Shown here: positions 31,201 to 62,900 of the stretch, piece after piece
How positions within the stretch are numbered: the stretch's first letter is position 1
How the letters are laid out: every line of letters starts with the position of its first letter
DNA from: Salvelinus alpinus
Lineage: Eukaryota > Chordata > Actinopteri > Salmoniformes > Salmonidae
Direction: 5' to 3'
NCBI RefSeq assembly: GCF_045679555.1
Contig: NC_092087.1
Span: 84,846,447-84,910,446, forward strand
Length of the DNA: 64,000 bases
Made by a program: the position numbers and the translations under genes
Notes under the pieces: model-generated
The model's database searches: none
Told to the model about the DNA's origin: nothing
The model's input: only the letters and a program-made list of their open reading frames with translations

Positions 31201-34200
31201 TGGGGACAGAGGGTAACACTGACCTGTAGAACCACCTGTCCTCTGAGTGACAACCCCAACCCCACCTACATCTGGTACAGGAATGGACAACGTCTAGATG
31301 AACCAACCATTCAACAATACTCTGTTATCAGTTATTTTACACACAGTTACTCCTGTGCTGTAAAAGGCCACGAGGATCTGCACTCTCCTGCAGTGTGTGA
31401 GTCTGTAACTACAGTATTTTTTTGCAAAAGATTATTAGGATTATTCATATTTTTAAAGTTTGCATCTTACCACGATTCTTACTATCACTAAAGTGTTATT
31501 GTTCAGTCCTGAATGAACTGATTTAAAGATAATTGACTGATTGATGCAACTCTGAATGGTTACTTTGGTATTTTAGGTGTTCTGGGTAAGACCTGTTTCA
31601 ACGTGAGTATCTGTGCCTTGAAGGGGTCAACAGTGGAACTGCCCTGCACATATCAACATCCAAGTAATCGTGTAGTCTCAGAACCAAACTGGTATATCCA
31701 AGAGAAATATAATGAGACGCCTAAAATCCTGAGTTCAGTGCCAGAGTTTGCAGGTCGTGCTGAGTACCTTGGGACTAAAGAGAAAGACTGCACCCTGAGA
31801 ATCACAGACCTGAGAGAGAGTGACTCAGCTGAGTACTGGTTCACATTCAAGACTCAGACGCAACTCGATTGGTATAATTTCCTTCAAAGAGAGATGCGTG
31901 TCAGGCTGTCTGTCACAGGTACACCATTATGTGATGCCTAATCAGTTACATTCAAGTATTTTGACCTTAGTGGGAATGACAGTCTGTATAATATGAATGT
32001 TTTGCTTTATATGATTAGAATTGTTGTCAAGGAATGTAAAACGGTATTTTTAATCCCAGGTCTGCAGGTGAAGGCGTCTTCTGCCATGGTGACAGAAGGA
32101 AAGGCGGTGATACTGACCTGTAGAACCACCTGTACTCTGACTGACAACCCCAACCCCACCTACATCTGGTACAGGAATGGACAACTCGTGAACACCCAAG
32201 ATAACTACCTGTTCCTAGACCCAGTCAGCAGAGAGGATGCAGGCAGCTACTCCTGTATTGCAAAAGGATATGAGAATCTCCACTCTGCTGACGAGACTCT
32301 CACTGTCATTTGTAAGTATTTGTAAATAAATGACAGTTTTAAACTTCACTTGTACTTTGTGCTCCTGTATTGAGTTGAGTTCTTTTAAACTCCTAAACTT
32401 GAAATACCCCCAAACCGCACAATGAATTTGCTCGCTTTTTGGTGCCGCAGATGGTTAATAGCTTAAGATCAATGTCACGTGTTTGCAAGAAAGAGGACCA
32501 GAGATCTAGTCTCATTAAATCTAATCCAATTTAATTTGTCACATGCACCAAATACAACCTTACCCAACAATGCAGTTCAAGAAATAGAGTTAAGAAACTA
32601 TTTACGAAATAAACGAAGAAAAAAATAAAAGGTAACACATAAAATTACATAACAATAACGAGGCTCAATACAGGGTGTACCGGTACCGAGTCAATGTGCG
32701 GGGGTACAGGTTAGTCAAGGTAAATTGTACGTGTAGGTAGGGCTAAAGTGACAATGCATAGGTAATAAACAGCGAGGAGCTGTAAATAGTCCAGCCATTT
32801 GATTAATTGTTCAGCAGTCTTATAGCTTGGGGGAAGAAGCTGTTAAGGAGCCTTTTGGACCTAGACTTGGCTCTCCGGTACCGCTTGCCGTGCTGTAGTG
32901 TTGGTTCCACTTTTCTGGGCTCCGTTATTTACTTAACAAATAAGGAATACTCAAAATGTGCACTTATAAATCATAACAATTTTAATCAAAATACAGCTGT
33001 AGACAGAAGTCAAACATCAAACATACAACTGATGTCTCTCCTGAGTTCTACAAAAGAAAGAAAGGATCTTATATACCCGAGATCACACCTTATCTCCAAT
33101 GTCAAAACCTGCATGTGCAGCTAAAATAACGAGTTATTCTTAACACAAAGTTTCTGAGAACCTGTCTCAGTGGTATGCAAATCCACCCTTGTTTCAGAGA
33201 AAAACAGACGCTGTCTCTCTGTGTCGCGATCACACACAGTCCCTTTTCTCACAGACGCCAGGCTGTGGGTTTTGGCAGAGAGCTAGACACAGACAGAGGC
33301 CTCAATATTCAGCTATACAGTGAGCATAAGTACAATGGCACGTAAGCAAATTAATAACAACATAATCAGTGGTGGGGGTCTTTAGAAGACCCCAAAAATC
33401 AACTTTAACCCTTCAGAAATAGAGAAAACAGTCTATACTGGAGACTGGAGTCTTTGACAATTTTTGGGGCCTTCCTCTGACACGGCCTAGTATATCGTTT
33501 CTGGATGGCAGGAAGCTTGGCCCCAGTGATGTATTACTTGGCCCCAGTAATACGCACTACCCTCTGTAGCGCCTTATGGTCGGATGCTGAGCAGTTGCCA
33601 TACCAGGCGGTGATGCCACCGGTCAGGATGCTCTCGATGGTGCAGCTGTAGAACTTTTTGAGTATCTGGGGACCCATGCCAAATCTTTTCAGTCTCCTGA
33701 GGGGGAAAAAGTGTTGTCGTGCCCTCTTCACGACTGTCTTGGTGTGGTTACGTCAGAACCTATTGTTGAAGTGGCAGCATGATGTTGACTGTGTACTCTT
33801 ACCCCTCTGTCTTCGTCAACACCAGATGCCCCAAAGAACACCTCAGTGTCAGTCAGTCCCTCTGGTGAAATAGTGGAGGGCAGTTCTGTGACTCTGACCT
33901 GCAGCAGTGATGCCAACCCACCTGTGGACAAATACACCTGGTACAAGAAGAACGTAACCTCACCAAAAGCATCAGGACAGAGTTACAGCATCACTAACAT
34001 CATCTCTGAGGACAGAGGAGAATATTACTGTGAGGCAGTGAATGAAGTTGGAGCCCAGAATTCTACATCTCAATTGATAATTATAGCAGGTCAAATATGG
34101 TTTATACATTCAAATATTTCTGGCTACGCTATATGATACACGTGTATTCATGTTGTCCATGTTGGTTTAGGGAAAGAAACGTCTGTGAAGAATACAGGAA

Positions 34201-37173
34201 CAGGTATCACAGTGGTCGTTGTGGTTCTCAGCCTCTGTCTCTCTGGCTTCATGTGGTTCAGGTGAGCATCTTGTCATTTCACTTCATCATTCTGATATGT
34301 TACTAGCTTAGTTGTTGTTGATTCATTGATTCTGTCAATTATTCACACTTTCATGTGCAAAACAGGAAGAAGGCCTCCACATCCACCTCTGTCAAGAGGG
34401 ACACAGCAGACAATGGGCAGGTGAGTTAAGCATTATATATTTTTGTTTTCTTTCAGATACTACGCTTGATTAGGCTTCTCTAGCACAATGGAACAAATTG
34501 AATTTTGTCTGTCTTCTTTCCCCATCAGGTAAACTCAAGCCTTGTTCATGACAACGTCTCAGGCATGGCCATGACCCCTACTGCAGCACAGAAAGCAGAC
34601 ACAGACAACCAGGATGATGTTCACTATGCCAGCATCTACTTCTCTGGCTCCAATAACCATGAAGTGCCTCTGTACTCGACCATCCAACTGCCTCAACCCC
34701 AGAAAGAGGATGAGGATGTCCAGTACGATGTTGTGAAATTCAACCACTCCAGTGCTGCCACCCGGTGAGCAAGTTCAGCCATTACAACAAATCAGATAAT
34801 CTCATAATGAAATGGTACTTGTACTTGACAGTTAGGAATGCATACAACACTTGTATGTTATGCAGACCAGAAGCTGCTTGGTTTAAAGGTATTTAGATAT
34901 AGAATGACATACAGTCACTGTGCCATCGGATGATGGCTTGCCTCGAAAATGCCATCGGATGAATCCGGGAACATATTCCAGTCTGTGCTATTTAAACAGT
35001 CCTGTAGCTTAGCATCCATGTATCTTAGCATCCAGCTGATGTCCCAACCAGAATCCATGCATTACAGGCAACATCCGCACTGAGCTAAAGGCTAGAGCTG
35101 CCACTATCAAGGAGCGGGAAACTAATCCAGACGCTTATAAGAAATCCCTCTATGCCTTCGAACCATCAAACAGGCAAAGCGGCTCTGATGATCATTGGAT
35201 GTGGCAGGGCTTGCAAACTATTAGACTACAAAGGGAAACACAGGCACGAACTGCCCAGGCAGGCTAAATGCCTTTTATGCTCGTTTCGAGGCAAGCAACA
35301 CTGAAGCTTGCATGAGAGCACCAGCTGTTCTGGATGACTGTGTGATCACGCTCTCTGTAGCAGATGTGAGCAAGACCTTTAAACAGGTCAACATTCACAA
35401 GACTGCGGGGCCAGACGGATTACCAGGACGTGTACTCACAGCATGCGCGGACCAACTGGCAAGTGTCTTCACTGACATTTTCAACCTCTCTGTAATACCT
35501 ACATGTTTCAAACAGACCACCATAGTCCCTGTGCCCAAGAACGCCAAGGTAACCTGTCTAAATGACTATCGCTCTGTAGCACTCACCTCTGTAGCCATGA
35601 AGTGATTTTAAAGGCTGGTCATGGCTCACATGAACACCATCATACCGAAAACCCTAGACCCACTCAAATTTGCATATCTCCCCCCAACAGATCCACAGAT
35701 GACACAATCTCAATTGCACTCCACACTGCCCTTTCCCACCTGGACAAAAGGTACTCATATTTGAGAATACAGCTCAGAGTTCAACACCATAGTGTCCACA
35801 AAGCTCACCACTATGCTAAGGACCCTGGGACAAAACACCTCCCCCTGCAACTGGATCCTGGACTTCCTAATGGGCTGCCCCCAGGAGGTAAGGCTAGGCA
35901 ACAACTGCCACAACATCTGCTACACTGATCCTCAACACTGGGCCCCTCATGGGTGCGTGCTTAGTCCCCTCGTGTACTCCCTGTTAACCCATGAATGCAT
36001 GGCCAAGCATGACTCCAACACCATCATTAAGTTTGCCGATGACACAACAGCGGTAGGCCTGATCACCGACAACGCTGAGACAGCCTATGGGGAGGAGGTC
36101 AGAGACCTGGCAGTGTGGTGCGAGGACAACAACCTCTCCCTCAACGTAATCAAGACAAAGGAGCTGATTGTGGACTACAGGAAAAGGACGGCCGAACACG
36201 CCCCCATTCATATCGACAGGGCTGTAGTTGAGTGTGTCGAGAGTTTCAAGTTCCTTGGTGTCCACATCACCAACAAACTATCACGGTCCAAGCACACCAA
36301 GACAGTTGTGAAGAGGGCACGACCATGCCTATTCCCCCTCAGGAGACTAACAAGATTTAGCATGGGTCCCCAGATCCTCAAAAAGTTCTACAGCTGCACC
36401 ATTGAGCGCATCTTGACCGGTTGCATCACTGCCTGGTATGGCAACTGCTCGGCATCTGACCATAAGGCGCTAAAGAGGGTAGTGCGTACAGCCCAGTACA
36501 TCACTGGGGCCAAGCTTCCTGTCATCCAGGACTATACTAGGCGCTGTCAGAGGAAGGCCCAAAACATTGTCAAAGACTCCAGCCACCCAAGTCATTGACT
36601 GTTGTCTCTGCTACTGCATGGCAAGCGGTACCGAAGCGCCAAGTCTAAGACCAAAAGGCTCCTTAACAGCTTCTACCCCCAAGCCATAAGACTGTTGAAC
36701 AATTAAACAAATGGTTACCCGGACTATTTGCACTTTACCCCTCCCTACAGTACATGTACATATTACCTCAATTACCTCGACTAACCTGTACCCCCGTATA
36801 GCCTCGTTATTGTTATTTTTATAGTTTTTTAAATTTTTTATTTTTGTACTTTTGTTTATTTTTCTTCCTGTATTATACCTATGCTAAAATCTTTGTTTAC
36901 TTTATGTTCATATTGTTATCTGTTATTTTGTCTTATTGTTGTTGCATTATTGAGAAGGAACCTGCCAGTAAGCATTTAGTTGGACGGTGTATACCATGTG
37001 TATTCTGTACGTACGACTAATAAAACTTGAAACTTGAAACAATGACTTAAAATGAGACCCCAGAAGTGAGGATTGATGATGACATGTTGCATCTCCTTCT
37101 CAGACCTCTCTCACAGGAGGACCTCTCTGTGGTTTATAGCACTGTCAACACACCCGGAAGCAAGATGACCTGA
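28250..37173 (+). CDS. CD22-like (Siglec/sialoadhesin-type) inhibitory receptor, 454 aa
   Basis: Type I membrane receptor of the fish CD22-like family, expected to bind ligands outside the cell and recruit SH2 phosphatases inside. Exons: 28250-28304 (signal peptide [18 protein letters not shown]), 31577-31918 (V-type Ig), 32060-32311 (C2 Ig), 33826-34089 (C2 Ig), 34171-34261 (membrane helix, [17 protein letters not shown]), 34366-34420, 34529-34764, 37104-37173. All junctions are GT-AG and in phase; Ig exons are phase 1-1. ITIM-type motifs: VHYASI (Tyr386), VQYDVV (Tyr419), VVYSTV (Tyr443). The V domain lacks the usual F-strand Cys (EYWF) but has ICALKG and LPCTY cysteines. If intron 7 is not spliced, a stop at 34766 ends the protein after Arg432 and removes the third motif. 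Start chosen by signal peptide and acaaacaATGG context. Confidence 0.85.
28357..30979 (+). mobile_element. Tc1-like element with nested insertion, intron 1 of CD22-like gene
   Basis: Terminal inverted repeats face each other: TAGTGCCTTCAGAAAGTATT at 28358 and ATGAATACTTTCTGAAGGCA at 30956, each beside TA. The left part runs to about 29290 and the right part from about 30440. Transposase remnants are short; the frame at 28670-28870 is not a real ORF. The middle is replaced by another retroelement (29310-30437). Confidence 0.85.
29310..30437 (+). mobile_element. Retroelement inserted in the Tc1-like element
   Basis: It ends with AATGAGAACTTGTTCTCAAC, then TGGTTAAATAAAAATG, the same 3' tail type as the L2-like LINE and HpaI SINE. 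The front (29360-29480) is a GC-rich SINE-like stretch containing AGGCGAAGGTCGAGAGCCAT. The middle has no recognised coding region. It could be a chimaeric SINE or a LINE remnant. Confidence 0.55.
31123..31420 (+). pseudogene. Orphan C2-type Ig exon remnant
   Basis: Translation gives [29 protein letters not shown], then [14 protein letters not shown], closely like exon 3 at 32060-32311. It lies upstream of the V exon, the wrong order for the family. The stretch that should read DPVSREDAG is replaced by ISYFTH. There is no good acceptor before it, so it is probably the leftover of a tandem duplication. Confidence 0.7.
32503..33750 (-). mobile_element. LINE 3' fragment, antisense, in intron 3 of CD22-like gene
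   Basis: On the minus strand 33534-33731 reads [20 protein letters not shown] and [19 protein letters not shown], matching the plus-strand LINE at 36350-36480. The 3' untranslated part is at 32503-32898. About 520 bp of LTR-like sequence (32899-33420) is inserted between the two parts. Confidence 0.75.
32899..33420. mobile_element. LTR-like insertion inside the LINE fragment
   Basis: Comparison with the LINE copy at 36.6 kb shows that this block is extra sequence. It begins TGTTGGTTCCAC. The right boundary is uncertain (about 33412-33420), and the flanking GTAG/ATAG is only an approximate target duplication. Likely a solo LTR, but not proven. Confidence 0.45.
34950..37040 (+). mobile_element. 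LINE (L2/Rex1-like), 5'-truncated, in intron 7 of CD22-like gene
   Basis: Reverse transcriptase pieces: [20 protein letters not shown] (35376), [20 protein letters not shown] (35533), [14 protein letters not shown] (36024; FADD catalytic motif), [10 protein letters not shown] (36252) and [12 protein letters not shown] (36387). Frames change near 35600 and 35800, so it is inactive. The 3' end is AATAAAACTTGAAACTTGAAAC at about 37019. It has the same orientation as the host gene and lies between coding exons 7 and 8. Confidence 0.8.
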
Positions 37174-37420
37174 ATGAAAGGAGACCTGAACACAACAAGA
37201 AGTGCTGAACACAAGATGACTCTGCTTGGGATTCAATCGAAGCACATAGTCGACAAGCATACTGCACTTGAATATTAAAGGTGATTTAAGCCAACATCCG
37301 CAGCATTTACCACAAATATGATCTCTGCAAACATCAGGAAAATTCTTGAAAAACTGCATTGTCAGCAGAAGATACTTTTAGACATGTTTTTAGACATGTT
37401 TACTTTTTATTACTAAATAT
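37174..37420 (+). terminator. 3' UTR of the CD22-like gene (presumed)
   Basis: Sequence after the exon 8 stop (37171-37173). An ATTAAA-type signal occurs near 37276 (GAATATTAAAGG); a canonical AATAAA is not seen before the minisatellite at 37420. Confidence 0.35.
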
Positions 37421-37995
37421 AGGGTCTACCATAGGGTTTAATATAGTATACTATAGGGTTTAATATAGTATACTATAGGGTCTACTATAGGGTTTAATAT
37501 AGTATACTATAGGGTTTAGTATAGTATACTATAGGGTTTAATATGGTATACTATATGGTTTAATATAGGATACTATAGGGTTTAATATAGTATACTATAG
37601 GGTCTACCATAGGGTTTAATATAGTATACTATAAGGTTTAATATAGTATACTATAGGGTTTAATATAGTATACTATAGAGTTTAATATAGTATACTATAG
37701 GGTCTACTATAGGGTTTAATATAGTATACTATAGGGTTTAGTATAGTATACTATAGGGTTTAATATGGTATACTATATGGTTTAATATAGGATACTATAG
37801 GGTTTAATATAGTATACTATAGGGTCTACCATAGGGTTTAATATAGTATACTATAGGGTTTAATATGGTATACTATAGGGTTTAATATGGTATACTATAT
37901 GGTTTAATATAGGATACTATAGGGTCTACTATAAAGTTTAATATAGTATAGTATAGGGTTTAATATAGAGTTTAATATAGTATAATATAGGATCT
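37420..37995. repeat. AT-rich minisatellite, unit about 22 bp
   Basis: The core is TATAGGGTTTAATATAGTAT, repeated about 26 times with variants (GGGTCTAC, ATGGTATAC). Each unit contains the self-complementary TATAGTATACTATA. A block of about 260 bp recurs (37440 and 37700), showing higher-order duplication. Confidence 0.9.
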
Positions 37996-38214
37996 TGGCC
38001 TATTTCTACATGGCTCATGGCTTGAGACTGAGCTGTGGCTAAAAGCTTTACTTTGTATGTCTGAAAGGGAACAAGACAATGCCAAACTTATCATTAAGCA
38101 GTATTTCTTTAAATCCTTGCGTGAGGTTTAGCGAAAGGAAAATGTTGCCCATAGTCTTTTGGATCGCCGTGGGCACAACAAACAAGGCACAACAAATTGG
38201 GAAATCATTGCTGT

Positions 38215-38577
38215 TGTCACACCCTGACCTTAGAGATCCTTTTTATGTCTCTATTCTGGTTGGTCAGGGCGTGAGTTGGGGTGGGCATTCTATGTTTTTG
38301 TTCTATGTTGTCTATTTCTATGTGTTTGGCCGGGTGTGGTTCTCAATCAGAGGCAGCTGTCTATCGTTGTCTCTGATTGAGAACCATACTTAGGTAGCCT
38401 TTTCCCACCTGTGTTTTGTGGGTAGTTGTTTTCTGTTTTGTGTGAGTACTTGACAGAACTGTTGCGTTTTGTTCCACTTTTGTTTTTGTTTCAGTGTTCA
38501 GGTGATAATAAACATCATGAACATGTACCACGCTGCGCTTTGGTCTACTCCTTCTTCCTCAGACCAACATCGTTACA
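38215..38577 (+). mobile_element. Solo LTR, 363 bp, family A
   Basis: It begins TGTCACACCCTGACC and ends CATCGTTACA, with the 5-bp target duplication GCTGT (38210-38214, 38578-38582). Inside, GGTTCTCAATCAGAG and CTCTGATTGAGAACC form a perfect 15-bp hairpin stem. An AATAAA lies near 38508. Same family as 6962-7324. Confidence 0.85.
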
Positions 38578-39258
38578 GCTGTAGCTTCATTAATGTTAAC
38601 AATTAATGTACAAGACTGTACAACCACACTGTTATTCACTTCGGGCCCTATTCATACTGGAGATAATTTGACTTCACATGGACTTAAGTCACAATGTTGA
38701 GTCTACTCATCTCAAGTCTGAATCGGGCCCTTCAATCACATGTTGCAATTTAATATCATAATTGTTTGTTTCTTTGTAAAATGCTTTTGTAAAATGCAAT
38801 ATCATTACTCAATTAGAATGACTTTGATTTAGGGTTGAACTATCCTCTTAAATAAAAGTACATTCTAAAACTGGGCTTGATTTCACTTAGTACGCTCCAT
38901 GTATTAAATAACACAAAATAATCAGCTTTATTTAATGAGGCCTAATAATAAATGTACACAGTGATTTAAACATCCCATCCCATCCATACACCACACTAAA
39001 CCTACACATAGTCTGTGTCTGAAAAGGCATCCTATTCCCTACATACTGTACTATTGGGTGACACTTCGGACACAGCTATCCTCTTTCTAACAGTTAGGAG
39101 CCAAACGAATGATGCCAAGAACTTCAAGTGTAAATATATCACTCTTGTGACTTGCCGATGCAATGATGCCACACACAAATCATCATCACCATGGTGATGC
39201 GCCATGACATCATTTCTTCAGACGGTTGAAATGCTGTTGTCGAGGGGGCGTGGCCACA
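38578..39258 (-). terminator. 3' UTR and polyadenylation signal of the FAM20C-like gene
   Basis: Downstream (minus strand) of the stop at 39259-39261. An AATAAA on the minus strand lies at 38927-38932, giving a 3' UTR of about 330 nt. Nothing else recognised between there and the LTR. Confidence 0.5.
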
Positions 39259-59641
<20,383 letters not shown>

Positions 59642-59966
59642 CGTCCTGAAGGAGAGAAAGAGTTGGAGAAAGACTGAGAGATAAAAATATGTAAAGGAGG
59701 AAAAAGAGGGAAGAGAGAGAGAGTAGGAGGAAGATGAGAGAAACTGGATAAATATAGGTGAAAGGACGAGGGAGGATTGGAGAGAGAAAGAGGAGGAGGA
59801 GGATGAGGAGGAGAGGTTGAGGGGGTGAATGTGGGAGAATGAGAGTGAAAGTTAGAGGAACGAGGGAAGGAAAGAGTCTCAGAAACAGCATAGAGAAAAA
59901 GATAGAAAGAAGCCCATAGAGACTGAACCATTCGAAAGTCAGAGCAGCCCTCTATTCTGGCATAAT
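59642..59966 (-). promoter_or_regulatory. Acceptor and pyrimidine-rich intron end before the FAM20C-like start codon
   Basis: On the minus strand, CTTTCTCTCCTTCAG|GACG ATG is a good 3' splice site 4 nt before the start codon. The gene therefore probably has an untranslated first exon further upstream, beyond or within the 24-bp array. The rest is GA-rich; the long Leu/Ser/Pro frames across it are composition artefacts. Confidence 0.55.
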
Positions 59967-62900
59967 TACCTCCGATACAACTACCTAGATACCCTCCAAT
60001 ACAACTACCTAGATACCCCCCAATACAACTACCTAGATACCCTCCAATACAACTACCTAGATACCCTCCAATACAACTACCTAGATACCCTCCAATACAA
60101 CTACCTAGATACCCTCCAATACAACTACCTAGATACCCCCCAATACAACTACCTAGATACCCTCCAATACAACTACCTAGATACCCTCCAATACAACTAC
60201 CTAGATACCCTCAATACAACTACCTAGATACCCTCCAATACAACTACCTAGATACCCTCCAATACAACTACCTAGATACCCTCAATACAACTACCTAGAT
60301 ACCCTCCAATACAACTACCTAGATACCCCCAATACAACTACCTAGATACCCCCAATACAACTACCTAGATACCCTCAATACAACTACCTAGATACCCTCA
60401 ATACAACTACCTAGATACCCTCCAATACAACTACCTAGATACCCTCCAATACAACTACCTAGATACCCCCCAATACAACTACCTAGATACCCTCAATACA
60501 ACTACCTAGATACCCTCCAATACAACTACCTAGATACCCTCCAATACAACTACCTAGATACCCTCCAATACAACTACCTAGATACCCTCCAATACAACTA
60601 CCTAGATACCCCCCAATACAACTACCTAGATACCCTCCAATACAACTACCTAGATACCCTCCAATACAACTACCTAGATACCCTCCAATACAACTACCTA
60701 GATACCCTCCAATACAACTACCTAGATACCCTGCAATACAACTACCTATATACCCTCCAATACAACTACATAGATACCCTCCAATACAACTACATAGATA
60801 CCCTCCAATACAACTACCTAGATACCCTCCAATACAACTACCTAGATACCCTCCAATACAACTACCTAGATACCCTCCAATACAACTACCTAGATACCCT
60901 CAATACAACTACCTAGATACCCTCCAATACAACTACCTAGATACCCCCAATACAACTACCTAGATACCCTCCAATACAACTACCTAGATACCCTCCAATA
61001 CAACTACCTAGATACCCTCCAATACAACTACCTAGATACCCTCCAATACAACTACCTAGATACCCCCCAATACAACTACCTAGATACCCTCCAATACAAC
61101 TACCTAGATACCCTCCAATACAACTGCCTAGATACCCTCCAATACAACTACCTAGATACCCTCCAATACAACTACATAGATACCCTGCAATACAACTACC
61201 TAGATACCCTCCAATACAACTACATAGATACCCTCCAATACAACTACCTAGATACCCTCCAATACAACTACATAGATACCCTCCAATACAACTACATAGA
61301 TACCCTCCAATACAACTACATAGAAACCCTCCAATACAACTACATAGATACCCTCCAATACAACTACCTAGATACCCTCCAATACAACTACCTAGATACC
61401 CTCAATACAACTACCTAGATACCCTCCAATACAACTACCTAGATACCCTCCAATACAACTACCTAGATACCCTCAATACACCTACCTAGATACCCTCCAA
61501 TACAACTACCTATATACCCTCCAATACAACTACCTAGATACCCTCCAATACAACTACCTAGATACCCTCCAATACAACTACCTAGATACCCTCCAATACA
61601 ACTACCTAGATACCCTCCAATACAACTACCTAGATACCCCCCAATACAACTACCTAGATACCCTCCAATACAACTACCTAGATACCCTCCAATATAACTA
61701 CCTAGATACCCTCCAATACAACTACCTAGATACCCTCCAATACAACTACCTAGATACCCCCCAATACAACTACCTAGATACCCTCCAATACAACTACCTA
61801 GATGCCCTCCAATACAACTACCTAGATACCCTCAATACAACTACCTAGATACCCTCCAATACAACTACCTAGATACCCTCCAATACAACTACCTAGATAC
61901 CCTCCAATACAACTACCTAGATACCCCCAATACAACTACCTAGATACCCCCAATACAACTACCTAGATACCCCCAATACAACTACCTAGATACCCTCAAT
62001 ACAACTACCTAGATTCCCTCAATACAACTACCTAGATACCCTCCAATACAACTACCTAGATACCCTCCAATACAACTACCTAGATACCCTCCAATACAAC
62101 TACCTAGATACCCTCAATACAACTACCTAGATACCCTCCAATACAACTACCTAGATACCCTCCAATACAACTACCTAGATACCCTCCAATACAACTACCT
62201 AGATACCCCCCAATACAACTACCTAGATACCCTCCAATACAACTACCTAGATACCCTCCAATACAACTACCTAGATACCCTCCAATACAACTACCTAGTT
62301 ACCCTCCAATACAACTACCTAGATACCCTCCAATACAACTACATAGATACCCTGCAATACAACTACCTAGATACCCTCCAATACAACTACATAGATACCC
62401 TCCAATACAACTACATAGATAGCCTCCAATACAACTACCTAGATACCCTCCAATACAACTACCTAGATACCCTCCAATACAACTACCTAGATACCCTCCA
62501 ATACAACTACCTAGATACCCTCAATACAACTACCTAGATACCCTCAATACAACTACCTAGATACCCTCCAATACAACTACCTAGATACCCTCCAATACAA
62601 CTACCTAGATACCCTCCAATACAACTACCTAGATACCCTCCAATACAACTACCTAGATACCCTCCAATACAACTACCTAGATACCCTCCAATACAACTAC
62701 CTAGATACCCTCAATACAACTACCTAGATACCCTCCAATACAACTACCTAGATACCCCCAATACAACTACCTAGATACCCTCCAATACAACTACCTAGAT
62801 ACCCTCCAATACAACTACCTAGATACCCTCCAATACAACTACCTAGATACCCTCCAATACAACTACCTAGATACCCCCCAATACAACTACCTAGATACCC

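Noticed and set aside
35792..36598. 268-codon frame as a host gene
   Set aside because: Contains FADD and [12 protein letters not shown] of a LINE reverse transcriptase C-terminus; frames upstream are broken.
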